Shown here piece by piece: positions 7,050-14,324 of a DNA stretch of 22,799 nucleotides. Source of the stretch: Brevundimonas sp. UBA4609 (lineage in GTDB: Bacteria > Pseudomonadota > Alphaproteobacteria > Caulobacterales > Caulobacteraceae); assembly GCA_002386585.1 (NCBI GenBank), contig DGIZ01000201.1, positions 1-22,799 on the forward strand. Direction: 5' to 3'. Under the pieces are notes generated by a model. That model saw only the letters and a list, made by a program, of their open reading frames with translations. It made no database searches and was not told the origin of the DNA. Each line of letters begins with the position of its first letter. Position 1 is the first letter of the stretch. Both the position numbers and the translations under genes were made by a program.

Positions 7050-7079
7050 CTCGCCCCAGTATTCGCTCGCCCCAGTATT
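7050..7079 (+). repeat. Two 14-bp direct repeats with 16-bp period
   Basis: CTCGCCCCAGTATT occurs at 7050-7063 and again at 7066-7079, just upstream of the ribosome site of the 483-residue gene. The copies are identical and start 16 bases apart. They may be a double operator or a recent slippage duplication inside the leader. No copy was noticed elsewhere in the window. Confidence 0.7.
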
Positions 7080-7105
7080 TCGCCCGTATCGTGCAGGAGC
7101 CGGTC

Positions 7106-8557
7106 ATGACCGTCACGCCTCTTTCGCCGTCCGTCGACACCCGCGTCCTGGCCTCGCCTGTCAGCGGCCCCGTCGCTGGATCGCCCTCGACCAGCCGGGT
7201 CGACCAGGCGCTGGACACGATCCGCGACCGCCTGGACGAAGGCTTCTTCAACGACGTCTCCCAGGACGACCTACGAGACATCAACGCCACGCTGAACGGC
7301 CTGACGGCGGAAGAGCGCAACGCCGTCGTCTCCGAACTGTCTGACGACGAGCTCAACAAGTGGACGGACGAGCTCGACAACTCCGGCTTCCTCGGCATGG
7401 GCGGCGGGCTGAACGTGGACGAGCGCCGCGACCTGCACACGACGCTGGGCGGCTCGCTGGACGCCACCCAGCTGGAGCGCGTCTACAACGCCTATGACAA
7501 CCGTGAGCAGAAGCTTGAGCTGGCGCAAGGCGTCGCCGCCCACGCGACGTCCGACGTGAAGACCGGCTTCATCGCCGCCCTGGCGCCCCAGACGACCGAG
7601 GCCGACGGCATGGGCGGCGTGATGATCTCCGATCAAGGCGACACCGAAGGCCTGGCCGTGGCCCATGTGCTGGGCAGCCTGGGCGGCAACGCCTCGGCGC
7701 TGAGCACCGCTTATGGATCGTTGAGCGACACCCAGCTGTCGGCCGTCTTCGAGGCCGGGACCCAGCAGACCATGTACACGAACATGCAGGGCGGCGTGCC
7801 GACCTACAGCTATGACGCCGGACCGCTGGCCGCCGCCGTCGACGCCGCCGCCACCAGTCCCGACGCCGAACTGAAGGCGCGGGTGTTCGAACTGGCGGGG
7901 CGCCAGATGGCCAGCGTCTCGGGCGCCAACGGCGTGCTGACGCCGTCGATCGGAACCGGCGACGCCGCCGACGAAATTCGCGCCGGCATGGAGGGCCTGC
8001 TGAAATCCGACGTCAACGGCGTGGTCGAGGCGCTGGAGCAGGACTATCAGGCCGGCAAGGGCATGACCGCCTTCCTGCAGGAGACCCTGGGCCAGGACGG
8101 CGGCGCCGACACCATCCGCGGCCTGGTCGACCAGCTGGCGCGCGGCAATGATCTGAAGGGCGACATGCTGCAACGCTTCACCGCCCCGACGCAGCAGGAC
8201 GGCGGCGTCTTCTATCCAGCCGCCGAGCGCATGGGCTACTTCTCCGGCGCCCTGCATGAAGCCTTCGAGGGCGTGAACAAGGGCGCGGCCGAGAACGTCG
8301 AGACTCTGAAGACCATCTTCGGCTTCGCGACCGGCAAGCTACCGGGGCCGGGCGTCAGCGACGCGACCGGCTGGCTGAGCGACCAGGTCTTCGACACGGC
8401 CCTGAGCCAGTATCAGAGCGGTCAGGCCGATCTGTTCGAGAGCATCGTGGCCCTGACCACCCCGACCGGCGCGGACGGCCGCCGCCCCTATGACGGCCCT
8501 GCCGAAGTCAGCTACAACGAGGGCTGGGAGTCCGTGACGCGGATCCCGCTGAACTGA
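7106..8557 (+). CDS. Unrecognised 483-residue protein, candidate T3SS substrate
   Basis: The function is not recognised. The first 35 residues are rich in Ser, Thr, Pro and Val with no hydrophobic core, as in T3SS substrates. A helical region follows (about 35-150) with LTAEERNAVVSELSDDELN and LDATQLERVYNAYDN, a repeat-like pattern also seen in N-terminal regions of large bacterial toxins. The C-terminal part contains DGGVFYP (365-371), then AERMGYFSGALHEAF and GWLSDQVFD. This region is clearly related to the lipoprotein encoded next (DGGVWHP there). No membrane segment or catalytic motif stands out. The ATG at 7106 is chosen over the GTG at 7091 because AGGAG (7095-7099) fits it. It is divergent from the LysM gene and shares its regulatory region. 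An effector or toxin whose partner is the next gene is a reasonable guess. Confidence 0.85.
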   Translation: MTVTPLSPSVDTRVLASPVSGPVAGSPSTSRVDQALDTIRDRLDEGFFNDVSQDDLRDINATLNGLTAEERNAVVSELSDDELNKWTDELDNSGFLGMGGGLNVDERRDLHTTLGGSLDATQLERVYNAYDNREQKLELAQGVAAHATSDVKTGFIAALAPQTTEADGMGGVMISDQGDTEGLAVAHVLGSLGGNASALSTAYGSLSDTQLSAVFEAGTQQTMYTNMQGGVPTYSYDAGPLAAAVDAAATSPDAELKARVFELAGRQMASVSGANGVLTPSIGTGDAADEIRAGMEGLLKSDVNGVVEALEQDYQAGKGMTAFLQETLGQDGGADTIRGLVDQLARGNDLKGDMLQRFTAPTQQDGGVFYPAAERMGYFSGALHEAFEGVNKGAAENVETLKTIFGFATGKLPGPGVSDATGWLSDQVFDTALSQYQSGQADLFESIVALTTPTGADGRRPYDGPAEVSYNEGWESVTRIPLN

Positions 8558-8598
8558 TCCTCAGAGTCTGGCCGCGCCCGGACGGAAAGGACGCGGCC

Positions 8599-9177
8599 TT
8601 GCCTGCCCCCCGTTGGCTTCCGATCCTGGCGACCCTGACCATGCTGACCGCCTGCGACTCCTCCCCCGAGACGCCTGAAACCACGCCCTCGGCCGCCGTC
8701 ACAGCCGAAAGCTTCATCGCGGCCGCCGCACGGATCGACGCGACGTCCCTGCCCGCCCTGGCCGCCGCCGTGGACGCCGACCCTTCGGGCGTGGCGAACC
8801 AGCTTCAGAGCAGCCTGGGCGGTCGCCACCCCTTGCAGGCCTACGCCGCGGCCATGCTGGAGAACGGTGAAGGCGGGCGTCTGGGACGCCAATGGGCGAC
8901 GCTGACGGCCGATGTCCCCGCCCTGTCCGCCTCTGAACAGAAGGACGGCGGCGTCTGGCATCCTCGCGCCGAGGACGCCGGCTTCTTCACCGGCGGAATC
9001 GCCGCCGCGTTGTCGCAAAACCCCAAGGCCCTGCCCGACTTCGCTCAAGGCGCAGGCGTCGCCCCGCCCGCTCCCGGCCAGGACGTCGCCGAATGGCTGT
9101 CAGCGCGCGTCGACATCTTGCCTCGCCCCGCCCGCGCCGCCTTCGACCAGGCCCTGCACGCAGGCGCGGTGCGTTAA
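8599..9177 (+). CDS. Lipoprotein related to the C-terminus of the preceding protein
   Basis: This 192-residue protein starts with a short signal peptide ending in the lipobox LTAC (lipid Cys C19). Asp follows at +2, which in enterobacteria keeps lipoproteins in the inner membrane. The mature part aligns with about the last 200 residues of the 483-residue protein. Shared points are DGGVWHP (116-122) against DGGVFYP, then AEDAGFFTGGIAAAL against AERMGYFSGALHEAF, and EWLSARVD against GWLSDQVF. The start is TTG at 8599, supported by GGAAAGGA (8583-8590) and by the signal peptide beginning right there. It lies 41 bases after the previous stop, likely in one transcript. As a paralogous periplasmic partner it could be an immunity protein or a decoy; a structural role is possible. 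Confidence 0.82.
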   Translation: MPAPRWLPILATLTMLTACDSSPETPETTPSAAVTAESFIAAAARIDATSLPALAAAVDADPSGVANQLQSSLGGRHPLQAYAAAMLENGEGGRLGRQWATLTADVPALSASEQKDGGVWHPRAEDAGFFTGGIAAALSQNPKALPDFAQGAGVAPPAPGQDVAEWLSARVDILPRPARAAFDQALHAGAVR

Positions 9178-9185
9178 GGCCCCAG

Positions 9186-9224
9186 TCTAGGGAAGACCTC
9201 TAGGGAAGACCTATAGGGAAGACC
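9186..9224 (+). repeat. Three 13-bp tandem repeats upstream of the lipase gene
   Basis: TCTAGGGAAGACC occurs three times without spacers (9186-9198, 9199-9211, 9212-9224); the third copy has one change (TAT for TCT). The array runs straight into CCTAG, making TAGGGAAGACCCTA, an inverted repeat of the same TAGGG/CCCTA type found upstream of the other cargo genes. It then joins the shared 18-bp element. A multi-site operator upstream of the lipase gene is likely; slippage may have multiplied it. Confidence 0.85.
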
Positions 9225-9240
9225 CTAGCAGCGCGGTTCG
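9223..9240. promoter_or_regulatory. 18-bp element shared with the LysM/483-residue divergent region
   Basis: CCCTAGCAGCGCGGTTCG differs in one base from 6958-6975. It overlaps the last base pairs of the 13-bp repeat array and is followed ten bases later by ATAGGG. The ribosome site of the lipase gene (GGGAGG, 9272-9277) lies 31 bases downstream of the 18-mer, leaving room for a transcription start between them. Confidence 0.5.
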
Positions 9241-9282
9241 GCGAGCAACGATAGGGTGACTGCATAGGATCGGGAGGCGACC

Positions 9283-10188
9283 ATGCAGATCGACCGGATC
9301 GGCGCGACATCGTTCCAACCTCAGACGACGCCCGCGACGGCGCGCTTCGACGATGATCCGCGCGTCGCTCTGGACTGGGCGCCGCCGCCCGCCATGCCGG
9401 TGCAGACCCAGGCCATCGCCGCCCCCGCCCGTTCGGACAATGTCGTCGACCTGGACGCGGCGCGCACGCATCTGGCGCTGTCAGCCGACGTCTACAACGA
9501 CATCCCCTCGCCGCCCGACGGCTGGCGCGTGGCCGGCCCGGACGACCTGGATAGGTTGCGGCTAACGCCCGAACTGCTGGAGCGCGCCGATTCCGATTTC
9601 CGCGCCCGCGTCTATGTCAGCGACGAGGGCGGCCAGACCCGCTACGTCGTCGCCTTCCGCGGCTCCCAGGCGGGCGAGGACTGGCTCAACAACGGCCAGC
9701 AGGCGCTGGGCCTGTCCTCCGAGCACTATGACAAGGCCTTGCGCATCGGCCAGCGGCTGGCCGCCGTCGAGGCGGACGTCACCCTGACCGGCCACTCGCT
9801 CGGCGGAGGCATGGCTTCGGCCGCGTCCCTGGCGTCGGGCCACGACGCGGACACCTTCAACGCCTCCGGCCTGCACGCCTCGACGATCGAGAGCGCCCAG
9901 GCGGGCGGGCGCTCGACGCCCGACATCGACGCCTTCTACCTCAAGGGCGACCCGCTCAGCCTGCTGCAGGACGGCGGCGACCGCATCATCCTCGGCGGCC
10001 TGGGAGCGGTTCTGTTCGGCCCGCTCGGCGGCGTGGCCGCCGGATGGGCGGGCGACGCGCCCGAGGCTGTTGGCGACCGCATCCCCGTGTCCCCCACCCC
10101 GCCCGAGGACCAGTCCTGGTGGAACTGGACGCCCGGCGCCCTGCACGGCGTCGAATGGTTCCAGTCCAGCCTGGACGCCATGCGATAA
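9283..10188 (+). CDS. Class 3-like lipase, candidate secreted effector
   Basis: The 301-residue product is an alpha/beta hydrolase of the class 3 lipase type. YVVAFRGSQAGEDWLNN (121-137) gives the beta-strand and oxyanion region. GHSLGGG (170-176) holds the nucleophile S172. Probable partners are D223 in FYLKGDPLS and H288 in GALHGVEWF. There is no signal peptide; the first 50 residues are polar and Thr/Pro/Gln-rich, as in secreted effectors. A Gly/Ala hydrophobic stretch at about 235-256 may insert into membranes. The ATG has GGGAGG five bases upstream. The upstream region carries three 13-bp repeats and the shared 18-mer. Lipase-type effectors exist in T3SS (such as XopAP) and in antibacterial systems (Tle families). 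The following ankyrin lipoprotein suggests a toxin and its immunity protein. Substrate is unknown; phospholipids are most likely. Confidence 0.85.
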   Translation: MQIDRIGATSFQPQTTPATARFDDDPRVALDWAPPPAMPVQTQAIAAPARSDNVVDLDAARTHLALSADVYNDIPSPPDGWRVAGPDDLDRLRLTPELLERADSDFRARVYVSDEGGQTRYVVAFRGSQAGEDWLNNGQQALGLSSEHYDKALRIGQRLAAVEADVTLTGHSLGGGMASAASLASGHDADTFNASGLHASTIESAQAGGRSTPDIDAFYLKGDPLSLLQDGGDRIILGGLGAVLFGPLGGVAAGWAGDAPEAVGDRIPVSPTPPEDQSWWNWTPGALHGVEWFQSSLDAMR

Positions 10189-10230
10189 GGAGGCGGAACG
10201 GCCTCGACCCACAGTCCGTTCAACGCCAAG

Positions 10231-11094
10231 ATGCGCCTCTTCACGCCGATCCTTCTCGCTGGAGTTCTGATGAGCGGTTGCGACGCCCGCGCCGACGGTT
10301 TTGTCGTCGGCACCGTCCTGCCCTCCCCGGCCAGCGTGGCCGCGCTGGGCCGGGACGGCCATTCCACCCGCGACATGGTCGAGGCGGTCCGCGACGGCGA
10401 CCTGGCGAAGGCCCGCCGCCTGCTGGACGCCGATCCCGCCCTGGCCCGCATCGGCGACGGCCGGAATCTGGATCTTCTGACCCTGGCCGTCGCGCGCGAC
10501 GACCGGGCCATGGTCAGCCTGCTGCTGGAAAAGGGCGCACCGCCTGACGGTCCGAACGGCGAGACCTCGCTCAGCCTGGCCCTGCGCGCCCGCGAGCCCT
10601 GGCACGCCCAGGCCCTGCTTCAGGCAGGCGCATCGCCTGACCCGATCGCACCCGACGCCTTCTGGCCGCTGGACGAAGCCATCGCGCTGAACTCCCTGGG
10701 CGCGGTGCGGCTCCTGCTGGATCACGGCGCCGACGTGAACCGCGCCGACCGCACCGGGGGCACGCCGCTGGAAACCGCCGTAGCCATGCGGAATTACCGG
10801 ATCGCCGAACTGCTGCTGGAGCGCGGCGCCGACCCCTGGGCGGTCGGCGTCAACGGCGACACCATCGCCTCCGCCCTGAACGCTCCCGTCCGCCCCGCTG
10901 ACCCCATCGAATCCCAAGCCGAATCGCGGGTCAAAGCCCGCCTAACCGCCGCCGGCTGGCGCTTTCCTCCGCCCTCAGCGCAGGCGGTCCGCGCCGACGT
11001 TCTCGCCGGACGATGGCCTCCCCCCGGCGCCCAGGGCGGCCGCCCGCCTTCCCAAGAGTTGGTGCAGCGGATGCGAGAGTTATGGCCTGAGTAG
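10231..11094 (+). CDS. Ankyrin-repeat lipoprotein, candidate immunity protein
   Basis: The 287-residue protein begins with a short signal peptide and lipobox MSGC (lipid Cys C17), followed by Asp at +2, suggesting inner-membrane retention. Ankyrin repeats cover about 46-210, with recognisable units such as DLAKARRLLDADPALA, AMVSLLLEKGAPPDG and AVRLLLDHGADVNRADRTGGTPL. The C-terminal 70 residues are not recognised. It follows the lipase by 42 bases. A strong AAGGAGG (10187-10193) at the lipase stop is too far from the ATG at 10231 to serve it, and no closer start codon is in frame. The ATG is kept because the signal peptide starts there. Ankyrin proteins are known partners of catalases and immunity proteins of toxins. 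Here periplasmic protection against the lipase is inferred from position. Confidence 0.85.
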   Translation: MRLFTPILLAGVLMSGCDARADGFVVGTVLPSPASVAALGRDGHSTRDMVEAVRDGDLAKARRLLDADPALARIGDGRNLDLLTLAVARDDRAMVSLLLEKGAPPDGPNGETSLSLALRAREPWHAQALLQAGASPDPIAPDAFWPLDEAIALNSLGAVRLLLDHGADVNRADRTGGTPLETAVAMRNYRIAELLLERGADPWAVGVNGDTIASALNAPVRPADPIESQAESRVKARLTAAGWRFPPPSAQAVRADVLAGRWPPPGAQGGRPPSQELVQRMRELWPE

Positions 11095-11168
11095 GATCGG
11101 TTTTAAGCATGACCGCTGACAGGGCTTGACGTCTACGTGCCACCGTCGCCGCCTCGGGGAACTGCGGA

Positions 11169-13898
11169 CTAGGTCAGCGCCTTTCTCAGGGCGCCCAGAC
11201 GATGCTTCACGAACAGATCCTGCGTATCACCCAACGGCCCGCTGGCGGCGTCAAACAGCGTCCGCGCGCGGTTCCTGTCCCCCTGCCCGAACGCGATCTC
11301 GGCCAATGCGAGATCGACAAGAGCACCGAAATTTCGGTCTCCGACCAGTTGGGCCACCTGAACACGATCAATCCCGCGCAGGAGGGATTCCGCTTCATCG
11401 AAGCGCCGCATCTGAATGAGACAATCGGCAAGCGCGGCCTCAACCGCGTCCTTCATTGCGCCACGGTTCGCGGCGTCCTGCCCAAGCGCCGCCAGAGCCG
11501 CGCTGATATTCGCGGAGCCCGCGGCAAGCCGCCCTGCGCGGCATTGGGATATGCCTGTATCGGCGCGACCCGCAACTGCCGCGAAGGACGATGCACCATC
11601 CTTTTGCGCGGCGGCGCGCCATACGCGCTCGCCGTCCTCCGCCGCCTCCGTATAGCGCCCGGCCGACCCCAGCGCTTGCTGGCGCGCGGAGAGCAATAGA
11701 AGCGTGATGCGGTGATCACGGCCGAGCCGTTGCTCCATTAGCGGCAACAAGGGGTCCAGCGCGTCGATGACCTCTCCATAGCGCTGCTGCACGAGCAGCG
11801 ACTGCGCGAGGTTCAGGCGCAACAGCAGCGTGTCGGGATGATCGGCCCCGGCGAGACGAACCATCCTCTCCACCAGCGGCCGGAAGGCGCGTTCCGCTTC
11901 GAGGCCTTGGCCGAGGCGCAGCAGGCTGAACGCATGGCGTTGCCCGAAATTCACGATCTGGCGATCAGAGAAGATATCGGGGAGGTTCCGTGCGGCTTCA
12001 TAGGCGCGCGCGTAATGCTCCTGGGAGGCAGGCACATCCTCGCTCGCCAGAGAGATCATGCCCTGGGCGGAATTGAGCCACACGGACGTTTCAGGCGCAT
12101 CTATCCCGCGCGCTGCGATGGTCCCTTGCGCCGCCGATACGAGGGCGCGTGCGCGATCAAGGCTTCCGGTCTGCGTCGAGAGCGCCAGCGCGCCGGCGTG
12201 TTGCAGTCGCGCGTTGACGGCTTCAGCACTGTCGTCGAGCCCCGCCTGACTATAGCTGGCGTCGGCGGCGGCGTAATAGCGAAAGGCGTTGGCGTAGTCC
12301 GACCGGAGATCGAAGGCGCGCGCCAGTGTTGCGTAAAGGTAGGCCGCCACTTCCGGCTGCCCCCGAAAACGCTGACTGATCGTCCCGCCCGAACGGGTGA
12401 TGGCCTGCACCAGCGTTTCCTCGGCGGCGGACGCCCGCGCCGGATCGACATTCGCCAGCACATCTTCGGCAAGGAAGCGGTAGCTCGCTTGCGAAAGCTT
12501 CTGCGCCTCGACCGCTTTGTTGCGCTGATAGAGCGCCACGCTCGCAAGGGTCGAGGTCGCCAGCAAGCCGACCGTCAGGCTTGTCACGGCGGCGCGCACC
12601 CATGGGCGGCGCACGGCGCGCCGTTCTTCGAGCCGCTGCTGATCAGCGAGAAAGACAGCGCGTTTGGCTTCTTCGGCGACGTCCCGCCGCCGTTGATCAA
12701 GCCGTTCAATGCGGTCGGCCAGTTCGCTGGCGCTCGCCAGCCTGCGTGAGGGATCGCCCTCGGCGGCTTGCCGGATGTCGTCACGCAGCAAGTGGTCGTC
12801 GATATTCTCCTCCCACCCGGGCGCGAGCGTCTTGGTGAAATCCCCCACCGCCAACTGGTAGAGGATGAGCCCGAGCGCATAGATGTCGCTTTTGACCGTC
12901 GGAATGGCGTCGCCCGTCAGTTCGGGCGCCCGATAAGCGAGCGTGCCTGAACGCGGCTCGTCCCGGCCGAGATCGGCGTCGAGCGAGCCGGGATTGGTGA
13001 TCTGAAAATTGTCGAGCACCGCGCCGTCGAGCAAGCGCCCGCTGCCGAAGTCCGCCAAGCGCACTGCCCGGCTGCCTTCACCGTCATCGATCAGGATATT
13101 GGCGGGCTTCAAATCCTTGTGCAGCACGCCAAGGTCGTGAACGTCCGCAACCGCGCGGCAAATCCGCGCCGCCACGACCAGCCGCTCTTCGAGCGCACTT
13201 GCCGCAATCCCGCCCGCCTCATTGGCCCAGACGATCAAGTCTCGCCCGCCGTAGGCGTATTCGAGGAAATAGGGCGAAGCCTCGAAATTCCATTCCAGCA
13301 ACGCAGGCAGCGGAGCGTCTTTTCCAAGCCCTGCGAACACCACGCGCGAGAGCGCGGCTTCGCGCTTGAGGGCGCGCAGCTTGTCCGGCGCATCGGCGAA
13401 CTTGAACACGCGGCGCTCGCCTGTCTTGTCGTGATTGGCGAGCCACACGTCCTCGGCGCCCGTATCGCCCAGCGGTCCCTCCAATCGCCATTGCTTGCGT
13501 CCCGGTACAGCGTCGCCCGCTGCGAAGGTGAAGCGGGGCGCAAGCGGAGACTCTATGCTTTCGATCCTGACCGAACAGGTCAGACGATAGCCGACACGCG
13601 GCACGGTCTCGATGATGCTGTCCTGCCGCTCGCCTAGCGCCTTGCGCAGCTTGGAAACGGCGGTCGGCAGAGACCCTTCGACCACGGCGACGCCCGGCCA
13701 GACGGTATCGAGCAGTTCATCCTTGGTGACGACCTCCCCCGCACGCAGCAGCAGTTCGTGCAGCACCTCAAGCGGCTTGCCTTCCAGCGCGACCACCTGT
13801 CCATCGAGGCGCAGCATCCAGCTCGCCTCGTCGAACTCAGCGCCTGCGAAGCGCCAAAGCCGCCTGCGTCGTCGCGAAGATGAAGTTCCGCCGTGCAT
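11169..13898 (-). CDS. ToxR-type winged helix, Ser/Thr kinase, membrane segment and TPR fusion
   Basis: This 909-residue regulator joins four parts. Residues about 13-107 form an OmpR/ToxR-type winged-helix DNA-binding domain (GKPLEVLHELLLRAGEVVTKDELL, ending in VPRVGYRL). About 134-400 is a Ser/Thr kinase with a loose glycine loop (G143, G146, V150), ATP-binding K165, E179, catalytic HKDLKPAN (259-266), DFG (282-284), APE (323-325) and SDIYALGLILYQ. All key residues are present, so it should be active. One membrane segment lies at about 434-456. The rest is TPR-like helical repeats, which would be periplasmic if the N-terminus is cytoplasmic. The ATG at 13898 has GGAGGGG upstream. It is divergent from the membrane protein and lipoprotein genes at 14033-16568, which are its likely targets. 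The signal is unknown. Confidence 0.9.
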   Translation of the reverse strand: MHGGTSSSRRRRRLWRFAGAEFDEASWMLRLDGQVVALEGKPLEVLHELLLRAGEVVTKDELLDTVWPGVAVVEGSLPTAVSKLRKALGERQDSIIETVPRVGYRLTCSVRIESIESPLAPRFTFAAGDAVPGRKQWRLEGPLGDTGAEDVWLANHDKTGERRVFKFADAPDKLRALKREAALSRVVFAGLGKDAPLPALLEWNFEASPYFLEYAYGGRDLIVWANEAGGIAASALEERLVVAARICRAVADVHDLGVLHKDLKPANILIDDGEGSRAVRLADFGSGRLLDGAVLDNFQITNPGSLDADLGRDEPRSGTLAYRAPELTGDAIPTVKSDIYALGLILYQLAVGDFTKTLAPGWEENIDDHLLRDDIRQAAEGDPSRRLASASELADRIERLDQRRRDVAEEAKRAVFLADQQRLEERRAVRRPWVRAAVTSLTVGLLATSTLASVALYQRNKAVEAQKLSQASYRFLAEDVLANVDPARASAAEETLVQAITRSGGTISQRFRGQPEVAAYLYATLARAFDLRSDYANAFRYYAAADASYSQAGLDDSAEAVNARLQHAGALALSTQTGSLDRARALVSAAQGTIAARGIDAPETSVWLNSAQGMISLASEDVPASQEHYARAYEAARNLPDIFSDRQIVNFGQRHAFSLLRLGQGLEAERAFRPLVERMVRLAGADHPDTLLLRLNLAQSLLVQQRYGEVIDALDPLLPLMEQRLGRDHRITLLLLSARQQALGSAGRYTEAAEDGERVWRAAAQKDGASSFAAVAGRADTGISQCRAGRLAAGSANISAALAALGQDAANRGAMKDAVEAALADCLIQMRRFDEAESLLRGIDRVQVAQLVGDRNFGALVDLALAEIAFGQGDRNRARTLFDAASGPLGDTQDLFVKHRLGALRKALT

Positions 13899-14032
13899 GT
13901 CGTCCCCTCCCCCTCACGGCTTTAGAAATTCTTGAGAACGCCATCAAGACCTGCGCGGCGTCTAACCCGCAGCATCAGGCGATTACCGGCGGCGGGACCT
14001 GGAGGCTGCTGGGACGGTTGAGGAGGTCTTAG
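13899..14032. promoter_or_regulatory. Divergent intergenic region between kinase-regulator and membrane protein genes
   Basis: This 134-base gap must contain the promoters of the kinase fusion (minus) and of the 14033 gene (plus). It contains ribosome sites for both (the complement of GGAGGGG at 13904-13910, and AGGAGG at 14021-14026). An AT-richer patch with TTTAGAAATTCTTGAGAA lies near 13921-13938. No clear operator or sigma element was identified. Confidence 0.4.
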
Positions 14033-14302
14033 ATGGGCGTAGGATTAGGGATCGCGGGCCTCGCTTTTATTGCGTGGGGCATCGTGCTGGGCAAGCAGCA
14101 CATCGCGGAACATCACGCGATTGAAAAGTACAGGTTCGAGAACCGCACTTCCGGCGGCGTCATTCAGTTCAAGGACTACGACGCCAGCGTCACATTCAGA
14201 AAGCGGGAGATGCGCCATAACCTGCTCGGAAAGCTGTTGCTTGGCGTTCTGGTGACTGGGGTTTTCTGCCTCGTCTGCGCCTTCCTCGCCTTCAAGGACT
14301 GA
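14033..14302 (+). CDS. Small membrane protein, function unknown
   Basis: This 89-residue protein has two membrane helices, at about 2-20 and 66-86. Between them is a hydrophilic loop with HIAEHHAIEKYRFENRTSGGVIQFKDYD. The family is not recognised. The ATG follows AGGAGG (14021-14026) at six bases, an excellent start. It is the first gene of a plus-strand run opposite the kinase fusion and precedes another membrane protein by 22 bases. Its loop carries several His and charged residues, but no known metal motif is evident. Confidence 0.8.
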   Translation: MGVGLGIAGLAFIAWGIVLGKQHIAEHHAIEKYRFENRTSGGVIQFKDYDASVTFRKREMRHNLLGKLLLGVLVTGVFCLVCAFLAFKD

Positions 14303-14324
14303 ACGCTCAAGGGGGAGTTGGATC

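Noticed and set aside
9186..9224. A CRISPR-like array.
   Set aside because: The 13-bp units are directly adjacent without spacers.
10187..10193. Strong AAGGAGG as ribosome site of the ankyrin lipoprotein.
   Set aside because: It lies 37 bases before the ATG at 10231, and no ATG, GTG or TTG in that frame lies closer; the signal peptide fixes the start.
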